From the NCBI GenBank assembly GCA_964488025.1, contig CAZATJ010000011.1:1-23596 (forward strand): a DNA stretch of 23,596 nucleotides. Reading direction: 5' to 3'. Position numbers and translations under genes: made by a program. Below the pieces are notes generated by a model. The model ran no database searches and was not told the DNA's origin. It saw nothing but the letters and a program-made list of their open reading frames with translations. Positions 1-7,533 of the stretch are shown in pieces. Position 1 is the stretch's first letter, and every line of letters begins with the position of its first letter. The stretch comes from UBA1568 sp964488025. Its GTDB lineage: Bacteria > Patescibacteriota > Minisyncoccia > Moranbacterales > UBA1568.

Positions 1-123
1 CGACTCGACCGCTCCCTGTTCGGCAGAATGAGTCAAAAATGTTCGATGGTCACGAAAGGGTAAGAAAAGGGAATACTGGGAAGATTTTTTTTTGGTACTT
101 AGAATTCATATGGAATAATTTCT

Positions 124-263
124 TGAAGCAAACAACCTTCCAAAGTACCGTTTGCTTGCCCCGGCGTGGCAAGCTGCTCTACGCTTCCGCTCGCACTCTT
201 TTTTCTTCGAAAAAAACCGTGCCCGTGCGGGCTCCAGAGTTACTTTGAAAGATTCTTGTTCCA
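124..263 (+). repeat. Palindromic repeat family 2, copy 1
   Basis: About 140 bp bounded by imperfect inverted arms: CAACCTTCCAAAGTA near 133 and TACTTTGAAAGATTCTTG near 241. It shares blocks with the copy at 11956-12107, including the AACCTTCC-AAGTACC start, an AACCGTGCCCG block and the GTTACTT...GATTCTTG end. A run of T followed by a run of A near 200-216 forms an inner hairpin. It has no convincing gene and lies just upstream of the HtrA-like gene. Bases 1-123 before it hold nothing I can assign. Confidence 0.7.
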
Positions 264-305
264 GAAATCTCTTATTACAAACGTTCTATAAGATGAGAGA
301 GATTC

Positions 306-1535
306 TTGCTAAAAGAGTGGAAATGTGATAAAAATGAACCATTCTCTATGGCATCATTTCTCATCAAAAAAGCCGTTTTTTTCGCATTTTTAGCCTTCCT
401 CATCCTGGTTTTGGGCGGGATAGGCGGGGTGATTTTTGATCGCCTCCTGGTGCCACGCTTGGCTGTGAACAAGTATTTTTCTGATCGGGACTTTTTCAAG
501 AAGACCGCTGATCGCGTAACGGTCATCAATAAGACGGAACAGATTGTCATCCGTGAGGATGATACGGTGGAAAAAATCGTTTCCCAGCCAGCGACCGCGG
601 TAGTCAATATCGTTGCTTTGCCGACCATTACCAAGGACGCCAAGGGAAATGTGGCCGCGCTTGGAGCCGCAGCCGAAACCGTGGTCACGACCACTGGTGT
701 TCTTTTGACTAATGACGGATTGGTGGCGACATACAGCGAGGCATCTTTTGATACTGCCAAAACCAAGTATTCAATCCTTCTGTTTGATGGATCCATTCAT
801 GAAGCGATATTTGTCGGTCGTGATACGCTGACCAATCTCAGTTTCTTCCGCATGGTCGATGCCTCCAATACTCCCGCTATTGCCTTTGCGAATTCCGACG
901 ATGCCAGGGTGGGGCGGAAGCTTATCGCCATCGGGAATACTTTTGCCGAATACCAAAATCGTTTGGCAGTCGGTCTGCTTGGTAACATCAATCGCATTTT
1001 CAACCTTTCCGGGAAAACAGTAGCGTCTTCTGAAAAATGGGAGGGAGTTTTCGAGATGGACCTGTCCAGACCAGAAGCTTTTGTCGGCGGCCCGGTCATC
1101 GGCTATAACGGCGAAATGGTCGGTATCGTCGGGACACTCAGGGTAGACAATGTTTTGCAGTCATTCCTTATCCCGTCGAACGTGGTGCGCGATTCTCTGA
1201 ATCGGGTGATTGCTGGCACTCTCGAAAAACGCCCGCTCTTCGGCGCTTACTACCTTCCTATTACCAAAGCATTGGCTCTTGGCCGAGGACTGGCGCGTGA
1301 TCGTGGGGCGCTCATCTATTCGCGCTCGGGGAGTACCGGGCTCGCGCTTATCACTGACTCTCCGGCTATGAAGGCAGGACTGCAGGCGGGGGACATCATC
1401 ATCTCTGTGAACGGCGTCGAGGTCAATCTCGACAATCCGCTTCCAAAACTCTTGGCTCGTTTCACTATCGGTGATACTGTCACGCTTGTTATTCTCCGGG
1501 CAGGAGAGGAGCGTTCAGTCGAGGTAAAACTCTAG
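306..1535 (+). CDS. Membrane-anchored HtrA-like PDZ protein, probably catalytically inactive
   Basis: A 409-residue protein with one N-terminal membrane helix (about residues 20-45), a trypsin-like fold region (about 95-300) and a C-terminal PDZ domain (about 311-409, with AGLQAGDIIISVNG). The layout is that of DegP/DegS/HtrA envelope proteases, with the body outside the membrane. By eye, all three catalytic positions are lost. The region that should read TNxHV is ATYSEA (141-146), the TDLAVL position is TNLSFF (176-181), and the GNSGGP serine loop is AFVGGP (258-263) with Val for Ser. The fold markers RVGRKLIAIGN and GEMVGI remain. It may bind rather than cut envelope proteins, but this is inference. 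The start is uncertain. TTG at 306 has a GAGAGAG tract just upstream, while ATG at 348 gives a more usual short cytoplasmic end. A terminator follows, so it is probably monocistronic. Confidence 0.85.
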   Translation: MLKEWKCDKNEPFSMASFLIKKAVFFAFLAFLILVLGGIGGVIFDRLLVPRLAVNKYFSDRDFFKKTADRVTVINKTEQIVIREDDTVEKIVSQPATAVVNIVALPTITKDAKGNVAALGAAAETVVTTTGVLLTNDGLVATYSEASFDTAKTKYSILLFDGSIHEAIFVGRDTLTNLSFFRMVDASNTPAIAFANSDDARVGRKLIAIGNTFAEYQNRLAVGLLGNINRIFNLSGKTVASSEKWEGVFEMDLSRPEAFVGGPVIGYNGEMVGIVGTLRVDNVLQSFLIPSNVVRDSLNRVIAGTLEKRPLFGAYYLPITKALALGRGLARDRGALIYSRSGSTGLALITDSPAMKAGLQAGDIIISVNGVEVNLDNPLPKLLARFTIGDTVTLVILRAGEERSVEVKL

Positions 1536-1557
1536 ATTTTCACCAGAAATTTTCTTT

Positions 1558-1585
1558 AAAAGAGGCTTGATAAAGCCTCTTTTTT
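1558..1585 (+). terminator. Rho-independent terminator of the HtrA-like gene
   Basis: Perfect 8-bp stem AGAGGCTT/AAGCCTCT with a GATA loop, flanked by AAA on the left and a run of T on the right. It begins 22 bp after the stop codon of the HtrA-like gene. Confidence 0.9.
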
Positions 1586-1599
1586 GTATTCATGCTTGA

Positions 1600-1708
1600 C
1601 CCCGCACCATTTCTAGTAGATGAGCTATTTACCCTTTATTTAAGCTTTTAGGCGGACACGTCTTATATTTTATACCTTTATTGAGCCTTTTATTGAAATG
1701 GTGCGGGG
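1600..1708. repeat. Palindromic element family 1, promoter-linked copy A (109 bp)
   Basis: Bounded by perfect 14-bp inverted arms, CCCCGCACCATTTC and GAAATGGTGCGGGG. A central hairpin AGGCG-GACA-CGTCT lies at 1650-1663 and includes one G-T pair. The copy at 21611-21719 has the same length (109 bp), the same arms, and an AGGCG-GCTA-CGCCT hairpin at the same offset of 50. TTGAC flanks the element on both sides, as either a target duplication or part of the element. The right-hand TTGAC is the -35 box of the next promoter. It encodes no protein. Confidence 0.85.
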
Positions 1709-1737
1709 TTGACATTTCGGATTAGAAGGTGTATAAT
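1709..1737 (+). promoter_or_regulatory. Consensus sigma70-type promoter
   Basis: TTGACA at 1709-1714, a 17-bp spacer, and TATAAT at 1732-1737. Both boxes match the consensus exactly. The -35 box starts on the first base after the palindromic element. It drives the unknown gene at 1845 with a leader of about 100 nt. That leader ends in a CA-rich, G-poor stretch (about 1797-1830), probably unstructured, just before a strong ribosome binding site. Confidence 0.9.
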
Positions 1738-1844
1738 GTTCTGTTGGCTCAAAAAGTCGACTGCATCATCCACGAGGGACGGTGTCACAGCTTTCCTTCA
1801 CAATTCGCAACCACCACAACCACAACCTGACCAAGGAGGTCACC

Positions 1845-2456
1845 ATGGCATATAAGGCACCCGAAATGGAAGGTCTGACCGCTGAGCGCACTGACGCGCA
1901 AAAGCGTGCTACCGTATTCCTGTTCCAATCCGAGCTCATCCTGATCAAGGTGTTGGCGACGGGCATGATCAAGGGGGTATTCGAGAAGCCCCGGGACAAC
2001 ACGCGCATCGAAATCACACACACCCTGGAGGCCATCGACAAGGGCCTCAACACCACGGGGGTGCGCGAGAACCGTACCGACACGGGTTTCTGCCTCTTCG
2101 AGAAGGAGGAGGGGATGCGCATCGACAGCCTGCTTGGCCAGATGTGGCAGGCCGGGTTTGTCCTCACCGAATTCTTCTGGCAGCGCCAGAACGAAAAGCG
2201 GGGGCCGACCCACACCTTCCAGTTCACCCGGCAGGCAGGCTTGCGTCCTGAAGACGGCAGGCAGTTGCCACCCCAGGCTCGCAAGATCCTGACGCAGTGC
2301 CGGTTTAACCACGGCACGGTGTGGTGTAATATCCGCGCCGATCGGGAGACGGGACGACAGTTCCGTCTCGACACCATCAACTTGGCCAAGGGTCGCGAGA
2401 CCCAGGAACCGAGCCGGCAGCTTGAGATGGACGGCCGAACCTATCGCTTGCGTTAG
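1845..2456 (+). CDS. Conserved-looking protein of unknown function, strongly expressed unit
   Basis: A 203-residue soluble protein that I do not recognise. The ATG at 1845 is chosen because AAGGAGGT sits 5 bases upstream, the only textbook ribosome binding site in the window. There is no signal peptide or membrane segment. The sequence is hydrophilic and rich in Arg, Glu, Gln and Thr, with two Cys-containing stretches (TDTGFCLFEKEEG; LTQCRFNHGTVWCNIRAD) and an Arg-rich C-terminus. It has its own consensus promoter and a terminator on each side, so it forms an insulated unit. Codon choice differs from its neighbours, with a strong preference for C- and G-ending codons (AAC, ACC, ATC, GAG, AAG). 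That fits either very high expression or acquisition from elsewhere. A nucleic-acid or ribosome-associated role is possible from the basic tail, but nothing visible proves it. Confidence 0.8.
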   Translation: MAYKAPEMEGLTAERTDAQKRATVFLFQSELILIKVLATGMIKGVFEKPRDNTRIEITHTLEAIDKGLNTTGVRENRTDTGFCLFEKEEGMRIDSLLGQMWQAGFVLTEFFWQRQNEKRGPTHTFQFTRQAGLRPEDGRQLPPQARKILTQCRFNHGTVWCNIRADRETGRQFRLDTINLAKGRETQEPSRQLEMDGRTYRLR

Positions 2457-2488
2457 CAGGCACACGCTCCGCAAGGCGGGGCAAAACG

Positions 2489-2523
2489 AACGGGCATCAC
2501 CTATAACTAGGAGATGCCCGTTT
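2489..2523. terminator. Hairpin terminator between convergent genes
   Basis: Ten-bp stem AACGGGCATC/GATGCCCGTT at 2489-2498 and 2513-2522, with a T-rich run after it on the plus strand. It lies between the stop of the unknown gene (2456) and the stop of truD on the other strand (2541), so it may work in both directions. Confidence 0.8.
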
Positions 2524-2540
2524 ACATTTTCAGAAACAAT

Positions 2541-3986
2541 TTACTCTTTTGCTTCGCCGAGTTCACTCTCAGTATCGATTTTGGAGCGGATGATGGGAGT
2601 GAAAGAAGCAAGAGTGTCTTTAATTGACCCTTCGCCGAGAATTTCCTTGATGTCTGCCTTGGTCGTATCGAGATATTCCGGTGGTTTGCCACTGACCAGG
2701 TTGAAGAGGTGTGAAAGGAACGTCGTGGCGTATTGACCCTTACCGAGCTCGAAAGAAAGGACGAGGCCTTGGTCGCAAGCCTGGGCGCCGAGGAGGATTG
2801 GTCGATCGGCGGTCGGGAGACTTCGTTCGCGAATCTGAAGAAAGGGAAAGGGTTTCAGATTTTGAAATGGCGGCGGGAAAATGCCATCGCGTCGGAGTGC
2901 GGCCTCATAGGGTTCCCAGCTTTTTTTATTGAAACTGAGAAAGAGGGGAAGGGTGGTAGGAAGGGTTCCGCCTGATTGTACTTGGATGGAGATGATTTCG
3001 TTAAAGTAGCGCGAGGCGAGGGCATAAATCCACAATACGATTTGGTCGCTGATTTGGGAGAGTGCGCCGCTAAAGTCATTGGGATGGTCTTTGAGGTAGC
3101 GTACCATGGCAAGGTCATGGCGGAAGATAATCGGGAATGGTTCAAGGAGCGTTTCGATAGCCTGCCAGTCACCCCAGAGCTGTTCACATTCGCCGCGGAG
3201 GTGTTTGAAATAATCGAGTTCGCGTTCGGCTTGGAAACAGAGGGCGCCGAACACGGCCTGTTCGTAATCGCCGCAGAGGATGGCGTAGCCCCAAGCGTAG
3301 TTTTGCAGGCGTGGTGTGCCGAAGCGCTGGAGGTAGAAAAAATTATAGAAACCACGCTGTTCGATCTGGGCCAGATTTTTAGCAAAAACATCGAAGGTTT
3401 CCTTATGAAAAAAGGTTTTCGGGGTGCGGATGAGGAGGGTGAAGCGGTTGCCACGCAGACCACCGGTGGTGACGCTGCCGTTACCTCCCGAGACATCTTT
3501 GAGGAAAAAATAGGGTGATGTGAGTTGTTTGATTTTCTGAGGAGAGATTTTACGAAAAGAAATGCGTTGGGCGGTTAGGGCGTCGCGATCTTTGATACCA
3601 GCATAACCGAGAGCGGTCCGGTCACAGCCAAGCTGAGCCACTATATCGTCGATGGCTTCGATGGTCGAGACCCCACACTTGACCAGGGTAGCGAACGTCG
3701 TCGGGGCGTAGGCAAACTCGGATTCTGGAGTGAGGACATTCTCTCGGGTAACGGTATAGACTTCGCCATCGAGGCCGACTTCCTCCACGATGAAATCTTC
3801 TGGCCAGAGTTTCAGGTAGCCTGAGGAGAATGATTGTTTTCCGGGAATGACGATGCCGAATTCTCGGAGGAGGACATCATCTTCGACGTATGAGCGACGC
3901 GCGAAAAGCTCGGGATATTTTTTGGCCTCTTCGGCCAGAATCTCGTGCTCCTGATTTTTGTTTTCCTGTCGGACTGACTCTTTCAT
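2541..3986 (-). CDS. truD: tRNA pseudouridine synthase D
   Basis: Converts uridine 13 of tRNA to pseudouridine. The TruD/Pus7 family is recognised from the catalytic motif GYAGIKDRDALTAQ (about residues 127-140, with Asp133 as the predicted nucleophile), the GLRGNRFTLLIR block and NFFYLQRFG. At 481 residues it is much longer than the E. coli enzyme (about 350). It has a charged N-terminal extension of some 50 residues before the YLKLWPEDFIVEE start of the core, and a long middle insertion. I use ATG at 3986; an in-frame TTG two codons earlier (3992) is possible. No clear Shine-Dalgarno is present. It is divergent from proS, with about 95 bp between them, and convergent with the unknown gene. 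Confidence 0.93.
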   Translation of the reverse strand: MKESVRQENKNQEHEILAEEAKKYPELFARRSYVEDDVLLREFGIVIPGKQSFSSGYLKLWPEDFIVEEVGLDGEVYTVTRENVLTPESEFAYAPTTFATLVKCGVSTIEAIDDIVAQLGCDRTALGYAGIKDRDALTAQRISFRKISPQKIKQLTSPYFFLKDVSGGNGSVTTGGLRGNRFTLLIRTPKTFFHKETFDVFAKNLAQIEQRGFYNFFYLQRFGTPRLQNYAWGYAILCGDYEQAVFGALCFQAERELDYFKHLRGECEQLWGDWQAIETLLEPFPIIFRHDLAMVRYLKDHPNDFSGALSQISDQIVLWIYALASRYFNEIISIQVQSGGTLPTTLPLFLSFNKKSWEPYEAALRRDGIFPPPFQNLKPFPFLQIRERSLPTADRPILLGAQACDQGLVLSFELGKGQYATTFLSHLFNLVSGKPPEYLDTTKADIKEILGEGSIKDTLASFTPIIRSKIDTESELGEAKE

Positions 3987-4026
3987 AGCCAAATAATTGT
4001 ACTTCGATAGTATCAGAGATTTTTCT

Positions 4027-4055
4027 TTGACGCGAGGCGGAATATTGGCTACTAT
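4027..4055 (+). promoter_or_regulatory. Promoter of proS
   Basis: TTGACG at 4027-4032, a 17-bp spacer, and TACTAT at 4050-4055. The predicted transcript starts near 4062, leaving a leader of about 20 nt without a Shine-Dalgarno before the proS ATG at 4082. Confidence 0.7.
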
Positions 4056-4081
4056 GAGGGAAAGTCTATTTTATATATTCT

Positions 4082-5320
4082 ATGCGCCAATCACACCTGT
4101 TTACTCGAACCAAAAAAGAAGCCCCAAAGGATGAGGTGAGCCGCAATGCCCAGTTGTTATTGCGAGCGGGGTTTATTCACAAGGACATCGCGGGGGTGTA
4201 TTCTTTTTTGCCTTTGGGACTGCGCACGTTTAATAAGGTGGTCCAGGTGATCCGTGAGGAAATGAATGCGGTGGGTGGCCAGGAATTGTCACTGGCATCA
4301 CTCCAGGACAAGGAACTGTGGGAAAAAACAGATCGTTGGGATGATAACAAGGTAGACGTGTGGTTCAAGACCAAGCTAAAAAATGGCACTGAACTGGGGT
4401 TGGCGGTGACGCATGAAGAGCCGATTACCAAAATGATGGTGCAACATATCAGCTCCTACCGTGACCTACCGGTGCTCGCCTATCAGTTTCAGACCAAGTT
4501 TCGTAATGAGATTCGAGCTAAGAGTGGGATTATGCGGACGCGCGAGTTTGTTATGAAGGATTTGTATTCTTTCGCGCGTACGGAGGAAGAGCATGAGACA
4601 CTGTACGCATCGCTTCGTGAGGCTTATAAGAAAGTGTTTACTCGGGTGGGGCTAGGAGAAAGAACCTATCAGACCTTTGCGTCGGGCGGGATGTTCAGTA
4701 AATATTCCGAAGAATTTCAGACGGTGAGTGAGGCTGGAGAAGACGTCATTTATGTCGATGAGAAAAGTGGTCAGGCCCTCAACGTCGAAGTATTGAATGA
4801 TGAAGTGCTGGCTGACCTGGGACTGAAGCGAGAAAATTTGGTAGAAAAGAAGTCGATTGAGGTGGGGAATATTTTCAGTTTGGGAACGAAATTTTCCGAA
4901 CCGCTAGGATTGACGTATAAAGATGAAGAGGGGAATATCAAATCGGTGATTATGGGAAGTTATGGTATTGGGCCGGCGCGGGTCATGGGGACGATTGCCG
5001 AAGTCCTGTCTGACGAAGCGGGGCTCTCGTGGCCAGAGAGCGTGGCGCCTTTTCGGGTACATCTCTTGTCGCTGGGTGCTGATGAGAAAGCGGGAGAAAT
5101 CTACGATGCGTTGACCAAGGCTGGCATCGAGACGCTCTACGATGATCGGGATATGCGGGCGGGGGAGAAATTCGCCGAAAGTGATTTGCTCGGCATGCCG
5201 TACCGGGTAGTGGTCGGCAAGCGGTCGCTCGAATCCGGCAAAGCCGAGGTGAAAAAGCGGACGGAGAAAGAAGCAGAAGAAGTGGTGTTTGAGAATCTGG
5301 TGGATTTTTTTAAGCGCTAG
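4082..5320 (+). CDS. proS: Prolyl-tRNA synthetase, short form without editing domain
   Basis: Class II aminoacyl-tRNA synthetase that charges tRNA-Pro. Motif 1 lies around GVYSFLPLGLR (38-48). Motif 2 is the FRNEIRAKSGIMRTREF segment with MKDLYSF (140-164). Motif 3 is GSYGIGPARVMG (292-303). An HGTP anticodon-binding domain follows from about residue 323 to the end. The protein is 412 residues, against about 570 for E. coli ProRS. The shortfall lies between motifs 2 and 3, where the roughly 180-residue INS domain that clears Ala-tRNA-Pro is absent and only about 45 residues remain. No separate ProX/YbaK-type deacylase is in this window. The pyrH-like gene follows 22 bp downstream, so the two are probably co-transcribed. 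Confidence 0.96.
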   Translation: MRQSHLFTRTKKEAPKDEVSRNAQLLLRAGFIHKDIAGVYSFLPLGLRTFNKVVQVIREEMNAVGGQELSLASLQDKELWEKTDRWDDNKVDVWFKTKLKNGTELGLAVTHEEPITKMMVQHISSYRDLPVLAYQFQTKFRNEIRAKSGIMRTREFVMKDLYSFARTEEEHETLYASLREAYKKVFTRVGLGERTYQTFASGGMFSKYSEEFQTVSEAGEDVIYVDEKSGQALNVEVLNDEVLADLGLKRENLVEKKSIEVGNIFSLGTKFSEPLGLTYKDEEGNIKSVIMGSYGIGPARVMGTIAEVLSDEAGLSWPESVAPFRVHLLSLGADEKAGEIYDALTKAGIETLYDDRDMRAGEKFAESDLLGMPYRVVVGKRSLESGKAEVKKRTEKEAEEVVFENLVDFFKR

Positions 5321-5342
5321 GGTTTGATTGAAAATTATTTTT

Positions 5343-6053
5343 ATGAGCAAGGCTTATCCCAAAAAAGAACGCATCATCATCTCGCTTGGAGGGTCATTAA
5401 TCGTACCAGAAGGCATTGATGCTGAATTTGCTGCCAATTTTAAGAAGTTTATCGTGGCGCATATCAAGAAGGGGTACCGGTTCATTTTGGTGACCGGTGG
5501 CGGCAAGACCGCGCGGCGCTATATTGAGGCAGCCGCGCAAATCACTAGAATTACCAATGAAGATCGTGACTGGTTGGGAATTCATGCCACTCGCATGAAC
5601 GCTCATCTGGTGCGCACGATTTTTCGTGAGTACGCCCATCCGCGCATCAACACCAATCCCCATGATCTCGAGGATTTCTATTCGGCTCCGGAACCGATTC
5701 TGGTGGCGGCTGGTTGGCGTCCTGGATTTTCGACCGACTTTGACGCGGTGGTCATCGGGAAATATCTGGATGTCAGTCGTATTATCAATCTTTCCAATAT
5801 CGAGCGGGTGTATGACAAGGATCCAAGGGTGCATGCCGATGCGGTACCGTATGATCGTATGACCTGGAAGGAATTCCGAAAAATAGTGGGAAACAAGTGG
5901 GATCCGGGAATGAATGTTCCTTTTGATCCGATTGCTTCCGGGATGGCAGAGAAAGAAAAAATGGAAGTGGCTATCATGAACGGTGGTGATCTGACCAACG
6001 TGACCAACTATATTGCCGGCAAGAAATTCGTCGGCACCCTGATCAAAAGTTGA
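5343..6053 (+). CDS. pyrH: UMP kinase, archaeal type (amino acid kinase family)
   Basis: Phosphorylates UMP to UDP in pyrimidine nucleotide synthesis. Amino acid kinase fold features are IIISLGGSLIVPEGID near the N-terminus (about 11-26), the VTGGGKTARRY glycine loop (50-60), GWRPGFSTDFDAV in the middle, and NLSNIERVYDKDPR, which is the usual UMP-kinase nucleotide-binding segment. The length (236 residues) and the GGSLI/GWRPG pattern resemble the archaeal UMP kinase group more than E. coli PyrH. That group is widespread in CPR genomes. ATG at 5343 is preferred over an in-frame TTG at 5328. It ends only 3 bp from the convergent cytidylyltransferase-like gene, with no terminator between them. 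Confidence 0.9.
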   Translation: MSKAYPKKERIIISLGGSLIVPEGIDAEFAANFKKFIVAHIKKGYRFILVTGGGKTARRYIEAAAQITRITNEDRDWLGIHATRMNAHLVRTIFREYAHPRINTNPHDLEDFYSAPEPILVAAGWRPGFSTDFDAVVIGKYLDVSRIINLSNIERVYDKDPRVHADAVPYDRMTWKEFRKIVGNKWDPGMNVPFDPIASGMAEKEKMEVAIMNGGDLTNVTNYIAGKKFVGTLIKS

Positions 6054-6056
6054 AGA

Positions 6057-6473
6057 CTATCGTCCTGGGAGGAGAAGGCGTGATTTGAATTTGGTGGGAA
6101 AGTGAGCGGTGATGACGTACGATCGAGCGCCGATTTTTTCGAGCTCGGCACCAAGCTGATTTTGATCATAACCGAGAAGTACGATGTCGGGTTGGTAGTG
6201 TTTGAGAGCCGTCCACTGGCCGATGGTGTTATCGCCGATGATTACCTCGGCTTCTTTGTTGAAGGCACGAATCGCGGTGAGGCGCTCATCTGAGGTATAG
6301 TAGGGAGTGCGATTTTTGAGCTTCTTGACGACATCTGGGTGAGCGACCACGACAATGAGGCGGTCGCAGTATTTTACGGCTTCACGCAAAAAATGCTGGT
6401 GTCCTTCATGAAACCCGTCGAAGACACCGAACACCATTCCGACATCATATTTTTTCGTAATTTCATTGTTCAT
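6057..6473 (-). CDS. Cytidylyltransferase-fold nucleotidyltransferase, possible FAD synthetase (RibL-like)
   Basis: A 138-residue, single-domain protein of the GCT/PPAT nucleotidyltransferase superfamily. The signature GVFDGFHEGH (16-25) is the HxGH-type nucleotide-binding motif, and YTSDERLTAIRAF and DIVLLGYDQ are the usual later blocks. Family members join a nucleotide to a phosphorylated alcohol, for example CTP with glycerol-3-phosphate or ATP with FMN. Here a stand-alone riboflavin kinase, ribE and ribH lie just across the divergent promoter region. A role as FMN adenylyltransferase, like the small archaeal RibL enzymes, is therefore attractive. Glycerol-3-phosphate or other cytidylyltransferase activity cannot be excluded by eye. 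A TAAAAT hexamer 6 bases upstream of the ATG hints at a near-leaderless transcript. Confidence 0.85.
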   Translation of the reverse strand: MNNEITKKYDVGMVFGVFDGFHEGHQHFLREAVKYCDRLIVVVAHPDVVKKLKNRTPYYTSDERLTAIRAFNKEAEVIIGDNTIGQWTALKHYQPDIVLLGYDQNQLGAELEKIGARSYVITAHFPTKFKSRLLLPGR

Positions 6474-6482
6474 AGGAACATT

Positions 6483-6510
6483 TTATCATATATCTGAAGA
6501 CTGTTATAAT
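6483..6510 (+). promoter_or_regulatory. Probable promoter of the ispH-rib operon
   Basis: A perfect TATAAT at 6505-6510 with TTATCA (4 of 6 matches) 16 bp upstream at 6483-6488. The predicted start is near 6517, about 45 nt before the ispH ATG. No FMN riboswitch-like structure fits in the short leader. Confidence 0.55.
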
Positions 6511-6561
6511 AGGGGAGCTTGGTTGAGTGTCCGATTTTAACAGAAAACTATATACGTCAGC

Positions 6562-7521
6562 ATGGAAACGGTAAAAAAAGTACTTCTAGCTAGTCCGAGG
6601 GGATTTTGCGCGGGCGTGGCACGGGCAGTGAAAGCAGTGGAGGATACACTTCAGATTTTCGGAGCGCCGATTTACGTGAAGCACGAAATCGTGCACAACA
6701 AACATGTGGTAGGGGCTCTTGAAAAAAAAGGAGCCATCACCATCGAAAATCTGGCCGAAGTGCCAGAGGGGTCGGTGGTCGTTTTTTCGGCCCATGGCTC
6801 GCCGGTCGCGCACTATGCGGAAGCAAAAGCGCGCGGTCTGCGGTTAATCGATGCCACCTGTCCATTGGTAACCAAGGTGCACCTGGAAGTGCAGCGTTTT
6901 CTCAAAGATGGATATACCATCATTTATATTGGACACAAGGGCCATGTCGAGGGTATTGGTGTGTTGGGGGAAGCGCCGGATGTCACTATTCCGATTATCG
7001 AAACCATCGAAGATGTCGAGAAACTTGATATCGGGAATCCGGAAAAACTGGTCTATCTCACCCAGACGACGCTGTCGCTTGATGATACGAAACAGGTGAT
7101 TGAGGCACTCCAAAAAAAGTATCCCCAGGTTGTAGCGCCACCACTCGAAGATATCTGTTATGCCACCACTAATCGTCAGGAGGCGGTCAAGGCGCTGGCT
7201 AAGGAGTGTGACCTGGTGCTTATCGTCGGATCGCGCACATCGTCTAATTCGACTCGGCTTATGGAAACAGCTTATGCTTATGGTTCTGTCGCCTATCTCG
7301 TTGATGATGTATCGCATCTCGATCCGAGCTGGTTTACCAATGTCGAAGTGGTCGGCATTAGTGCGGGAGCGAGCGCTCCGGAACATCTGGTGCAAGATAT
7401 CGTGAAACATCTTACTATGGGTGGGGCGATTGTCGAAGATTTCGTCGTCAAGCCGGAAACCATGAAGTTTGCCGAGCCGATCGAATTGATGCAAATCCGG
7501 AGAGAACGGGTAAATAATTGA
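6562..7521 (+). CDS. ispH: 4-hydroxy-3-methylbut-2-enyl diphosphate reductase
   Basis: Last enzyme of the MEP isoprenoid pathway, an iron-sulfur protein that makes IPP and DMAPP. The three cluster cysteines are in place: Cys16 (PRGFCAGV), Cys100 (IDATCPLV) and Cys199 (DICYATTNRQ). Substrate-site motifs are also present: the IGHKGHVEG histidine/glutamate, LTQTTLS, and GSRTSSNSTRL near the end. At 319 residues it is full length. It heads a run of same-strand genes with short gaps: riboflavin kinase 12 bp downstream, then ribE, ribH and a glycosyltransferase. The isoprenoid product feeds the polyprenyl carrier lipid used by the surface glycan genes later in the window; this link is inferred. There is no clear Shine-Dalgarno. 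Confidence 0.97.
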   Translation: METVKKVLLASPRGFCAGVARAVKAVEDTLQIFGAPIYVKHEIVHNKHVVGALEKKGAITIENLAEVPEGSVVVFSAHGSPVAHYAEAKARGLRLIDATCPLVTKVHLEVQRFLKDGYTIIYIGHKGHVEGIGVLGEAPDVTIPIIETIEDVEKLDIGNPEKLVYLTQTTLSLDDTKQVIEALQKKYPQVVAPPLEDICYATTNRQEAVKALAKECDLVLIVGSRTSSNSTRLMETAYAYGSVAYLVDDVSHLDPSWFTNVEVVGISAGASAPEHLVQDIVKHLTMGGAIVEDFVVKPETMKFAEPIELMQIRRERVNN

Positions 7522-7533
7522 GCACTTCTCATT

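Noticed and set aside
39..248. Open frame of 69 codons at the left edge
   Set aside because: More than half of it lies within the palindromic repeat, its sequence is low-complexity, and it has no ribosome binding site. The first 60 bases could hold the end of an upstream gene but nothing identifiable.
1600..1708. CRISPR repeat or retron-type RNA
   Set aside because: There are no regularly spaced repeats and no cas or reverse transcriptase gene. The element is a single long palindrome with a central hairpin.
1785..2474. Long open frame on the minus strand opposite the unknown gene
   Set aside because: It is an antisense shadow produced by the GC-rich codon use of the plus-strand gene, which has the promoter, Shine-Dalgarno and terminator.
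6474..6561. FMN riboswitch before the ispH-rib genes
   Set aside because: The leader after the predicted transcription start is only about 45 nt, and no RFN-type conserved blocks are seen.
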